NCBI GenBank assembly: GCA_016194725.1
Contig: JACQAW010000292.1
Coordinates: 1 to 14,293 of the forward strand
Length of the DNA stretch: 14,293 nucleotides
Origin: Deltaproteobacteria bacterium
GTDB lineage: Bacteria > Bdellovibrionota > UBA1018 > UBA923
Direction: 5' to 3'
Within the stretch, counting starts at the first letter, position 1. Every line of letters starts with the position of its first letter. A model generated the notes under the pieces. It was not told the DNA's origin. It saw nothing but the letters and a program-made list of their open reading frames with translations, and did no database searches. This document shows, in pieces, positions 5,549 to 12,552 of this stretch. A program made the position numbers and the translations under genes.

Positions 5549-7066
5549 ATGAGAGCCGCCTTGCTAAAATCCCTGTCGGATTCAAGAAGCGCCTGGCTGG
5601 CAGCCGTCGCGTTATTCACATTGGCCGCGCTGTGGCCCATCTGGTCGGATCGTTTTCTGGCAATGCAGGATTACCCGCTTCATCTGCTGCAAACCCAGAT
5701 GATTCAGTTTCGAAACGACCCTGCCTTTGACTACAGCCGCAACTTCGAGCTGGTGTTGAGCGCAGGACCTTATATGACGTTTTATGCGCTAACCCTCGCC
5801 TTTGGCCTGCTGTTTCCAATCGAGGTGGCCGGAAAACTTTCGGTGTCGGTCTATGTTCTGCTTGTCGCCGGACTGGTTCTGGCCATTTCACGCTATCGCA
5901 GAACAGATTTTCCGAGCTGGGGACTGCTTGTTTTTTTCCCGCTGATATTTAACCAGCAATTTTTCCTGGGCAACGTCAACTTTCTCTACTCGATGCCCTT
6001 ACTCTTGCTGGCGTTGCTTGATCTTGAACGGGCCCACAAGGGGCCCTGGTCTGCGGTACGAATGCTGGGCTGGCAGCTGAGCCTGTTTTTCACGCACCCA
6101 TTCACCTTTTTGCTCTACGTGGCCATGGGCGCGTTTCTGCTCTTGTGGGACATGCGATTAAAATCGCGCCCGGCGGCGCATTGGCGTTTGGTGCTACTGA
6201 CCGCGGCCGGCTGTCTACAGGCGTGCTGGCTTCTGTTCGAAAGGCAGGCCTCACAAGCCGAAGGCGCCATCGCTGCCGCCCCCAAATGGGTGCCTTTGAA
6301 ATCGAGCCTGAATTACCTCGGCTTCATGTTCAATAGCGGCGGCTTTTCGCGCCTCGCGGTCATTCCGTGGCTTGCGGTGCTGGCGGTCGTGGCGCTGGCA
6401 TTGTGGCAAGAAAGAAAAAGCCGAGCTCGCCACTCCCTGCGATATCTGTGGCTGGCCGCAGCTTGTGCGCTGGCGGTTTTCGTATTTCCCTTTCGTCTAT
6501 ACGACTACACCTTCATCAATCTTCGCATGGCCGCGTTGGCTTACTTCTTTGTGGCGTTGTTTCTGGGAGGGGTTCGATTCAGTCCCGTGGCGGTTGCCGT
6601 GCTGGTCTTGAGCCTGGCGTGGTGCATGTTTGGTTTGATTGCGAAGCAGCACCGAATATCGGTCGAGATTGCCGAAGTCCTGCCCGTCGTCGAGGTGATT
6701 CCCCGCAACTCGACGCTCCTGCCGCTGGTCTTTGACCGTTCCTCGCCAGAGTTCGCGGGCACCACGTTTGACCCGCATCTGCACGACCACAACTATTATC
6801 ACCTGGTCGTGGGTGGCGGCTTTAATCCTTACTTATTCCAGACGCATCTGAACCCGGTACGCTACAAGCCGCAGGCGCGGCGGCCGGCTCCGGCACAGTA
6901 TCAGCCGTTTCTTTTTCGGTACGAGCAGCACGGGGCGCCTTACCAGTATTATCTGGTTCGCGGCGGCAGGCCGGCCGACGAAGCTTATTTTTCGCGGTTT
7001 TCCACGGTGATAAAAAAATCGGGCCGGTGGGCGCTATACCGGCAGCGTGCTTCACTTGACCAATGA
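5549..7066 (+). CDS. Polytopic inner-membrane protein, GT-C-like, function unknown
   Basis: About 505 residues from ATG 5549; a TTG at 5528 in the same frame would add seven. Roughly ten hydrophobic helices fill residues 15-365, and a soluble tail follows (about 370-505). After the first helix comes AMQDYPLHL (Asp41, His45). An acidic residue in the first periplasmic loop is typical of GT-C glycosyltransferases, and I have seen QDYP.H motifs in many unannotated membrane proteins of this shape. The tail has a histidine cluster (His410, 412, 414, 418) and the end pattern YQYYLVRGG...SGRWALY. Substrate and reaction are unknown; a role in surface glycan or lipid glycosylation is only inferred. 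It stands 66 bp after selO on the same strand and may have its own promoter. Confidence 0.75.
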   Translation: MRAALLKSLSDSRSAWLAAVALFTLAALWPIWSDRFLAMQDYPLHLLQTQMIQFRNDPAFDYSRNFELVLSAGPYMTFYALTLAFGLLFPIEVAGKLSVSVYVLLVAGLVLAISRYRRTDFPSWGLLVFFPLIFNQQFFLGNVNFLYSMPLLLLALLDLERAHKGPWSAVRMLGWQLSLFFTHPFTFLLYVAMGAFLLLWDMRLKSRPAAHWRLVLLTAAGCLQACWLLFERQASQAEGAIAAAPKWVPLKSSLNYLGFMFNSGGFSRLAVIPWLAVLAVVALALWQERKSRARHSLRYLWLAAACALAVFVFPFRLYDYTFINLRMAALAYFFVALFLGGVRFSPVAVAVLVLSLAWCMFGLIAKQHRISVEIAEVLPVVEVIPRNSTLLPLVFDRSSPEFAGTTFDPHLHDHNYYHLVVGGGFNPYLFQTHLNPVRYKPQARRPAPAQYQPFLFRYEQHGAPYQYYLVRGGRPADEAYFSRFSTVIKKSGRWALYRQRASLDQ

Positions 7067-7214
7067 ATATCAGGGAACAGATGGCTTCCATTGTGAGCGG
7101 GATTCGGGTTTGGCCGGGACTTGGCGTACGGTGAGTGGTGTTTATGCCTCAGGACGTCGAAGGTGGTTTTGGAAACCGCCAAACTGGATATGCGAACTCT
7201 GACCTTTAAGGAGA
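7067..7214 (+). other. Intergenic leader region before the 7215/7337 genes
   Basis: No gene longer than a few codons is supported here, and I see no clear terminator for the upstream membrane protein gene. The stretch ends with TTTAAGGAGA, a strong anti-16S match at 7208-7213, directly before the ATG at 7215. Confidence 0.5.
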
Positions 7215-7340
7215 ATGAAACTCGACCAAGTGCAGGATATCAAGCCATCTGTCCAAACCCTAGCCACCCGATTCCACGCCTTCCACCCCTTTTCTCCACC
7301 CCCACAACTGGCACACGCCTTGAAGTGTCTATCCTCATGA
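7215..7340 (+). CDS. Candidate 41-codon leader ORF translationally coupled to the secreted protein gene
   Basis: ATG 7215 follows AAGGAG (7208-7213), the best Shine-Dalgarno match in this part of the window, though with only one base between them, which is closer than ideal. The ORF reads MKLDQVQDIKPSVQ and continues as a Pro/His-rich peptide (TRFHAFHPFSPPP) to LKCLSS, 41 residues. Its TGA (7338-7340) overlaps the ATG (7337-7339) of the next gene as ATGA, a classic coupling arrangement. The next gene has no good ribosome site of its own, which fits coupling. There is no signal peptide, membrane helix or attenuator-like codon run. It may be a regulatory leader, a small protein or a chance ORF. 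Confidence 0.4.
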   Translation: MKLDQVQDIKPSVQTLATRFHAFHPFSPPPQLAHALKCLSS

Positions 7341-8098
7341 AAAGAAATCAACTCTTCGTACTTACCGCTATTACTGGTCTTTTCGCTGCCTCGGCGGCAC
7401 TGGCGTCTCCGTTCAGCGACCGCCTCAAGCAAAACGCGCAGGACGCAAAAGATCGGGCCGCCCAACAGGCCGCGGCCGCCAAGCAGCACGCGCTCGAAGA
7501 GGCCAATCGACTGCTCGCAATCGCCGCCTTGGACGGAGTGCAGCTGGAAATGGACGTCATCCACGACGTCATGGCCGGCAAGAAAGTTTTGGTCGACGAG
7601 CTGGTTTGCAGCGTGCGCAATATCAAAGACAACACTTCCATCTCGGGCGCGATTCAAATCAAGGGCGCCATTCCCGACAGCAAACTTGCGCTTAAGCTGA
7701 GCAAGCTGCTGGGACCCGCTCCCGACGATTCTCAAAAACGCGATCTGGGCATCGAGTATCGCATGAAATCGACTCCTGACGGCCCCGGCTTTGATTATCG
7801 CCTGCTCGACCTGCGCCATCCCGACGAGGCGCTTGAGCGTTCGATCACGCTTTCCAGCCTGGGTTTGGACACCGACTGCTCGCAGCACCGCAAGCTGCTC
7901 TATATGCGCGACGGTGTGCTGATGGTCGACAAAGGAAATCTTCAGAGCACCATCGATGACAACTCACGCTCCGTCAAAGACGTGAAAGCCATCGGCCAGG
8001 ACCCCAAGACGCCGGTATTGCGTCCTTCGGAAGTCCCAGGCTATCACTCGGCCTCGGCACCAGCTGAGCCAGCACCCGCGACACAGCCCGCCGAGTAA
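7337..8098 (+). CDS. Secreted/periplasmic protein with N-terminal coiled coil, function unknown
   Basis: Predicted 253 residues from ATG 7337. This start is chosen because it puts a textbook signal peptide at the N-terminus: MKRNQ, then a hydrophobic core, then cleavage after ALA at residue 23. The frame stays open upstream to 7121, but that extension is not protein-like. The mature protein starts with an Ala/Gln/Lys-rich helix (about 27-60, likely coiled coil), followed by a mixed globular part with only two cysteines, Cys91 and Cys181, which could form one disulphide. It ends in a Pro/Ala-rich tail (EPAPATQPAE). I do not recognise a family. It is preceded by an overlapping mini-ORF and converges with the lipoprotein gene (20 bp between stops). 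Confidence 0.75.
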   Translation: MKRNQLFVLTAITGLFAASAALASPFSDRLKQNAQDAKDRAAQQAAAAKQHALEEANRLLAIAALDGVQLEMDVIHDVMAGKKVLVDELVCSVRNIKDNTSISGAIQIKGAIPDSKLALKLSKLLGPAPDDSQKRDLGIEYRMKSTPDGPGFDYRLLDLRHPDEALERSITLSSLGLDTDCSQHRKLLYMRDGVLMVDKGNLQSTIDDNSRSVKDVKAIGQDPKTPVLRPSEVPGYHSASAPAEPAPATQPAE

Positions 8099-8118
8099 GA
8101 CTGCACCGAGTCCTTTGC

Positions 8119-9333
8119 TCAGGGAGCGCCTTCTGTATAAAGGCGCTCCAGCGTGATCGTATCCTGACCCGAGGGAATCGTGGCGGAGACGTAACCGTGC
8201 CCGTCCACTTCGCCTTCGGTGGCCAGCTTGCCCACCTGCGCACCAACTTTGGCGTGGCCGCCCGCGGCCACGCCTTTTAACCAGAGTTTCTTGTGAAAGG
8301 GGCCCAAAGCTTTGACCGTGGGCAGGTAATGCTCGACGGTCACCGACTCGCTGGCCTCGCCGCTGGCAAATTTCGCCAGCAGGGCGTTCTCGCCGTAGTG
8401 CGCGAGCAACGCGTTTTTTGCCGCGAATTTTACCGAATATTTCCGGCCCATGAGCAACCCCGCCGCACGATAGTTTTTCCGGTCCGACGACTCCAACTTC
8501 ATATTGGTCTGCAGCTGTCCGTTCTCAGAAACCAGGTAGGTGCCGCTTTTCAGGCGCCCCTTGCTGTCAACCTCTTCGCCGAAAACCACGTCATTGGCAA
8601 CCGGAGCAGTACCACTACCCAAGTCAATCTGGGAACGGAACTCAAAAAAGTCACTCAGGTTTTTGGAGTTCGAAAGCCATACGTCTTCAGTGTAGCCCAG
8701 CACGGCATCATTTCTGCTCATGCGATGAATCTGGCGCGCGCGCACATAAGTTCCCAACGAATTCGCGGGAACTATCTTGAGCGAGGCCGCCAGCCCTTCC
8801 ACGACACGGCGAAACGTTTGGCGATAGCCAACCTCGTCATGCAGGCAAATGAGCGCGTTTTGGAAAAATGAAACCGCGATGATTTTCTCGGTGCCGTGAA
8901 ACTTTTCGCCGCCACGGTCGATACCGTAGGCGGCTTCGGCGTAAAGGTAGGGGTACGTGGCCAGTACGCCCACGTCAAAAGCGCCCAGGCGCTTTTCTCC
9001 AAGTACGATGTCGGCGAACAGCTTTTGTATGGCGTCGCCCGCGCTGATGCGTTCGTAATAAACAAAGCACGAAATCGGCTGTTCGGTGCCCAAAGGAATG
9101 GTAATGCGGGCCAGCCCCGTGGAATGCGCCACAGCTGGCGCGCCCTGGGCCTCGACCTCGCCGCTGAACTTGGCCTTGTCAGACGGCAGAGCCTGCTTGG
9201 GCAAAGTTGCAAGCTCGCGCTCCATCGCCGCATTCCAATCCTTCGCAGCGCCCACGGATTTGCCGGCACAGCCTGAGAACAACGCGACCGCGCAGCCAAC
9301 GAATACCGGAAGCCTGAGTGAGATTATTTTCAT
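8119..9333 (-). CDS. Probable lipoprotein of unknown function
   Basis: Predicted 404 residues from ATG 9331-9333. An in-frame TTG 11 codons earlier (9366) is possible but would spoil the short basic N-terminus. MKIISLRLPVFVGCAVALFSGC gives a hydrophobic core and a lipobox FSG-Cys22; Phe at -3 is tolerated but not ideal. The mature part is rich in beta-type segments without a motif I recognise. A central portion (about 70-190) reads as one domain with ISCFVYYERISAGDAIQKLF and EKIIAVSFFQNALICLHDEV. A C-terminal portion has repeated basic/glycine-rich strands. It is the third gene behind a response regulator and histidine kinase on the same strand (54 bp after the kinase stop), so it may be part of that signalling unit or simply its target. 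Function unknown. Confidence 0.75.
   Translation of the reverse strand: MKIISLRLPVFVGCAVALFSGCAGKSVGAAKDWNAAMERELATLPKQALPSDKAKFSGEVEAQGAPAVAHSTGLARITIPLGTEQPISCFVYYERISAGDAIQKLFADIVLGEKRLGAFDVGVLATYPYLYAEAAYGIDRGGEKFHGTEKIIAVSFFQNALICLHDEVGYRQTFRRVVEGLAASLKIVPANSLGTYVRARQIHRMSRNDAVLGYTEDVWLSNSKNLSDFFEFRSQIDLGSGTAPVANDVVFGEEVDSKGRLKSGTYLVSENGQLQTNMKLESSDRKNYRAAGLLMGRKYSVKFAAKNALLAHYGENALLAKFASGEASESVTVEHYLPTVKALGPFHKKLWLKGVAAGGHAKVGAQVGKLATEGEVDGHGYVSATIPSGQDTITLERLYTEGAP
8123..8149. terminator. Perfect 10-bp hairpin at convergent gene ends
   Basis: GGAGCGCCTT (8123-8132) and AAGGCGCTCC (8140-8149) form a perfect stem with a 7-base loop CTGTATA. It lies 25 bp after the stop of the secreted protein gene and inside the last codons of the converging lipoprotein gene. 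No U-tract follows on either strand, so it is not a canonical intrinsic terminator. It could serve as a bidirectional RNA 3'-end stabiliser or weak terminator. Confidence 0.35.
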
Positions 9334-9387
9334 AAGAAATAATTCTGCCACAACAATAATAAGCAAGCCAGCGCTCTTCGAGACGGT

Positions 9388-10401
9388 TCAGGCCGCCCGC
9401 GCCCCCGGCGCGCGCGCGCGCCGGGGAATGGCAAGCACGAACCTGCTGCCTACCCCCGGCACGCTGGAAACGCCGACCCAGCCCCCATGGGAGCGCGCGA
9501 TTCCCTGCACGATGAACAGCCCCAGTCCTGCGCCGCCATTACCGCTCCTGGAGCGCCAGTAGCGCTCAAAAAGGTGCGGCAGCTCGCCCTCGGCAATGCC
9601 TCGTCCCATGTCGGTGACCACGAACTGCACTTCGTCGCTCACCTGGGCGGCATGGATTCGAACGCCGCCCCCTGCGCTTGAAAACTTGAGCGCGTTCTGA
9701 AGCAAGTTTGAAAGCGCCTGGATGATGCGGCTGCGGTCACAACTCAGTGTCGCATCGGGCGGACAAACCTCGAAGTCCAGCGCCACCTTTTTTTCCGCTG
9801 CCAGCGAGTAAAACGGCTCAACCGCTTCAGTCACCAGGCCTCGAAGGGATTCAGGCTTCAGCTCGACCGAGAAGGCCCCGATTTCGATTTTTACGGCATC
9901 GAGCAGATCGTCGATGATCCGCTTCATCCGCACCACGGAGCGTGAGACCGAGACTATCGGCGCCGCCGCTCCATCGGGAAGCCCCGGCTGGCGTCGCAGA
10001 AGCTCCAGGTTCATCTCGATGCTGGCCAAGGGATTGCGCAGGTCGTGTGACACGATGCCAATGACGTGCTCGCGGGCAAAGGCGGCCCGCTCGGCTTCGG
10101 CACGCGCGTTTAGGGCTTCCTTTTGCGCCTCTTCGAGCGCGTGATAGCCCCGCTTCAACTCCGTAAACGCGGTTCCCACCGTGGAAATGACCAGGATATA
10201 GATCAATACCCGTGTCTCGCTGTTGAGGTTCGCGAATACCTGCCCGGGGGTGACGATGAGATAATCCAACGCAAGCACACCGAAAACCGAGGCCACCAGC
10301 GCAATCCCGGTACCCGAATAGATGGCCGCAAAAACCGCGCCCGCAAGCACGGCCGAAAAAAGCTCACCCCAGAAGACGCTTCTGCAGCCGGGACGGCTCA
10401 C
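9388..10401 (-). CDS. Membrane sensor histidine kinase, KdpD-like (DUF4118) transmembrane input
   Basis: Two-component sensor kinase of 337 residues. Residues 11-80 form about three membrane helices resembling the DUF4118 input region of KdpD-type kinases. A coiled coil (about 85-112) leads into HisKA with phospho-acceptor His119 (VSHDLRNPL). The HATPase domain follows: N box Asn236 (NLLQNALKFS), G1 box DMGRGIA (264-270), F box (HLFERYW) and G2 box GGAGLGLF (289-296). All catalytic motifs are intact. Start is GTG 10401, whose bases overlap the regulator stop as GTGA. An in-frame TGA at 10416-10414 excludes a longer protein, so the first helix of a full four-helix DUF4118 seems absent. The C-terminal tail RRARAPGARAA is encoded by a GC-alternating palindrome. 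Partner: the receiver protein just upstream. Signal unknown. Confidence 0.92.
   Translation of the reverse strand: MSRPGCRSVFWGELFSAVLAGAVFAAIYSGTGIALVASVFGVLALDYLIVTPGQVFANLNSETRVLIYILVISTVGTAFTELKRGYHALEEAQKEALNARAEAERAAFAREHVIGIVSHDLRNPLASIEMNLELLRRQPGLPDGAAAPIVSVSRSVVRMKRIIDDLLDAVKIEIGAFSVELKPESLRGLVTEAVEPFYSLAAEKKVALDFEVCPPDATLSCDRSRIIQALSNLLQNALKFSSAGGGVRIHAAQVSDEVQFVVTDMGRGIAEGELPHLFERYWRSRSGNGGAGLGLFIVQGIARSHGGWVGVSSVPGVGSRFVLAIPRRARAPGARAA
9403..9426. repeat. 24-bp perfect GC-only palindrome with alternating CG core
   Basis: The 24 bases from CCCCGG to CCGGGG read identically on both strands, and the centre (9408-9421) is 14 bases of strict GC alternation. It lies in the last codons of the histidine kinase gene. 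Such DNA can form a cruciform or Z-DNA, and the transcript could form a very stable stem, but there is no following U-tract. Confidence 0.85.
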
Positions 10402-10829
10402 GACGGCGACGCATCAGGCCCTCCGACTCCGGGTGGTGTAGACCCGGGATGCGGTGGCACCCGCTCATGAAGTGCCTGATTGACGAGAGAAAGAAGCTTT
10501 TCGATCTTGAAAGGCTTCTCGAGCATATAGGGGGTGCCCACGGTCTCGGCGATCTGCTTGAGCTTCGCGGCGCCGGAAATCAAAAGCAGCGGAATCAGCT
10601 CGCGGCCGCAGTCTTTGATAAACATTTCAAGCGCCATCTCGGGGCCCGAGAGCAGCGGCATCTCGACATCCAGCAAAATCAAGTCGGGGAACCGCTCGGC
10701 TACAGCCGCAAGGCCTTCATATCCGTTCTGGGCCACGCGTATCGTATGCCCCTCCGCATAAAGAAGCTGCACGAGAGGACCGGATATATCGTCATCGTCG
10801 TCAACCAGCAGCAGCTGCGCCATTGACAT
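10398..10829 (-). CDS. Receiver-only response regulator (CheY-like)
   Basis: A 143-residue protein consisting of one REC domain plus a Pro/Gly-rich tail. The acidic pocket is DDDDD at 10-14, the phospho-acceptor is Asp54 (ILLDVEMP), the switch residue is Ser85 (LLISGAA), and the conserved Lys is Lys105 (LEKPF). There is no DNA-binding or enzymatic output domain, so it acts through protein contact or as a phosphorelay intermediate. The tail (about 122-143, PPHPGSTPPGVGG) is unstructured. The start is ATG 10829, with a second ATG two codons later equally possible. Its TGA overlaps the kinase GTG by four bases, which indicates translational coupling. It follows the ABC permease gene by 70 bp on the same strand. 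Confidence 0.93.
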   Translation of the reverse strand: MSMAQLLLVDDDDDISGPLVQLLYAEGHTIRVAQNGYEGLAAVAERFPDLILLDVEMPLLSGPEMALEMFIKDCGRELIPLLLISGAAKLKQIAETVGTPYMLEKPFKIEKLLSLVNQALHERVPPHPGSTPPGVGGPDASPS

Positions 10830-10899
10830 CTAAATTGCAAGGACCATACTGGGCCCGCGGCGGCCCGCCCGCCAGGCACGCGCAATAGCCGGCCCTCTT
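10830..10899 (-). other. Short intergenic gap between exporter operon and two-component genes
   Basis: Seventy bases, very G+C-rich in the middle (10848-10875), where several short stems such as GGGCC/GGCCC can form. There is no U-tract. It may separate two transcription units or allow read-through; the sequence does not decide. Confidence 0.35.
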
Positions 10900-11721
10900 T
10901 CAAGCCTGAAACGACAGGCCCTCGTACCGACGCAGCCCCAGGCGCCATATGCCCGCCAGCGCCAGGCCAGCCACCGCACTGACCAGAAACGGCACGCCCA
11001 GCGCCCAGTACGAAGGTTTACGAATCAATGCCATGCATGGCCACGCGCTGAGCAGCAGCGCCGGCACCACCGAGATCAGGATACGCCGCGCCCACTTTCC
11101 GTAAATCGCCTCGGGCTTCGAACCAAAACGCATGAGCTCATGAAAAAGCCAGTTGAGCGAGCCGCCCTCGATGGTCCACAGCGATAGGCACGAGATGGTC
11201 AGGCGAAACGTGATATTGACGAAAATTCCGTTCGTAAAAAGCAGTATCGCCCACAGCCAGTGCGCGAAGCTGTAATGCACCTGAAAACGCCTCAGCACAT
11301 AGCCCCAGAAAAACACGGTAAAACCCAGATTCAGCAGCCCGGCCAGGGAAACCCGCGCAACCGTCATCTGGTACAGCGTGGGCATGGGCTTGAGAATATA
11401 AAAATCCAATCCTCCCGTGCGCACCGAGCGCGTGAAGTGCTCCAGCCCGCCGTTGAAAAAAAGCATGCTCACCGCATCGGTCGAAAAAAGGAAAGCCAGA
11501 AAAAGATAGCACTCGGCCAGATTATAGCCGGCCACCTCGGCCACATAGCTGAAGGCCGTGCGCAGCAGCGCGAACTGCACCACGTACCAGACGATATCGA
11601 CCACGTATTGGAAAAACACGCCCGAGCGGTATTCGAGCGCGCGAAACACCGACATGCGAAAACAGATGCGAAGGTAGTCCAGGTAACGCAGCAGCGTTCG
11701 GCCCCGTCTGCCGTCCCGCAT
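10900..11721 (-). CDS. ABC-2-type transporter permease (COG3694 type)
   Basis: Membrane subunit of an ABC exporter, 273 residues with about six membrane helices (near 37-57, 70-90, 122-141, 152-175, 210-230 and 238-262). The cytoplasmic motif TGGLDFYILKPMPTL (102-116) and the C-terminal LGLRRYEGLS are characteristic of the COG3694 permeases that accompany COG4586 ATPases. Similar pairs act in export of unidentified hydrophobic or glycan-type substrates; the substrate here is unknown. ATG 11721 lies three bases after the stop of the partner permease, so the two are surely cotranscribed and probably translationally coupled. Confidence 0.9.
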   Translation of the reverse strand: MRDGRRGRTLLRYLDYLRICFRMSVFRALEYRSGVFFQYVVDIVWYVVQFALLRTAFSYVAEVAGYNLAECYLFLAFLFSTDAVSMLFFNGGLEHFTRSVRTGGLDFYILKPMPTLYQMTVARVSLAGLLNLGFTVFFWGYVLRRFQVHYSFAHWLWAILLFTNGIFVNITFRLTISCLSLWTIEGGSLNWLFHELMRFGSKPEAIYGKWARRILISVVPALLLSAWPCMALIRKPSYWALGVPFLVSAVAGLALAGIWRLGLRRYEGLSFQA

Positions 11722-11724
11722 GCC

Positions 11725-12552
11725 TCAGCCCCCCACCGTCTGCAGCCGGCGCTCGGCCGCCTGCCAGGTCGCCCACCGGTTAAAGCTCAGCGCACAGCCG
11801 ATAAAGACGGCATATAGGAATTTCAAGAAAAACTCTTCCGTGGGCAGCCGCCCCAACAATGCCAACGTGGGATAATAGACGAAGTACGGCATCGGAGTCG
11901 CATCCAGGAATTTGACCAGCAGCCCTGGATAAAATGCCAGCGGAAAGGCGGTGCCGGCAAAACCCCAGCGCAGCACATTGAAGCCAATAGCCACGCCCTG
12001 GTTCTCGGAGAGCCAGAAGGCCGTCATGATAATAAGAAAATAAATCTCCGCGCTCAGCCACAGCGAAGTCGCCAGTAATGCGAAAAACATGAGCACGTGG
12101 TTGAAGTGCGGGTGGAACTGCAGCGGAATCCAGTGGTGCAGCCCCGCGAACACGGGCAACGCCCCCAGCATGACCGGAATCTTTCGCGCCAGCCAGTCGC
12201 CGGTGGCCACCGAAAACAACGAGATCGGCTTGAGCAGGTGCCTCGATACGGAGCCCTGGCGAATTTCTTCGGACATGTCGAGCACGGACTCCCAGTTCAC
12301 GCACATCATGCTGATGACGTTGGCCACGATGAGATAAACGATCAGGTCGGCCAGCCCGTACCCCCGCACCTGACCTGTCTTTTTCAGCACCAGCTGCCAA
12401 AGCGCGATCTCGACGCCAGCCGAGACCGCCACGCTGAACACGGTCAATAGATAGTCGGTCCGGTACTGCAAAGCCGACACGAACGAAAGCCGCAGCTGCG
12501 CCAGAAAATTCCGCGCCGGTGCGCTCAGGACACGCCACCATCGTGGCTTCAT
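11725..12552 (-). CDS. ABC-2-type transporter permease (COG4587 type)
   Basis: Membrane subunit of the same exporter, 275 residues, about six helices (near 35-52, 67-85, 125-142, 152-178, 185-212, 237-252). Residues 97-111 (IRQGSVSRHLLKPIS) are the counterpart of the TGxLDxxLLKP motif in the partner permease and probably contact the ATPase. The start is ATG 12552, which overlaps the ATPase stop as ATGA. The same frame remains open far upstream through the ATPase gene (to 13374), but that extension is a high-GC shadow of the ATPase in another frame. The first residues MKPRWW and the following amphipathic helix fit permeases of this type. Confidence 0.9.
   Translation of the reverse strand: MKPRWWRVLSAPARNFLAQLRLSFVSALQYRTDYLLTVFSVAVSAGVEIALWQLVLKKTGQVRGYGLADLIVYLIVANVISMMCVNWESVLDMSEEIRQGSVSRHLLKPISLFSVATGDWLARKIPVMLGALPVFAGLHHWIPLQFHPHFNHVLMFFALLATSLWLSAEIYFLIIMTAFWLSENQGVAIGFNVLRWGFAGTAFPLAFYPGLLVKFLDATPMPYFVYYPTLALLGRLPTEEFFLKFLYAVFIGCALSFNRWATWQAAERRLQTVGG

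Noticed and set aside
7121..7336. Longer N-terminus for the secreted protein gene
   Set aside because: It would bury a textbook signal peptide that begins at ATG 7337, and the added residues are not protein-like.
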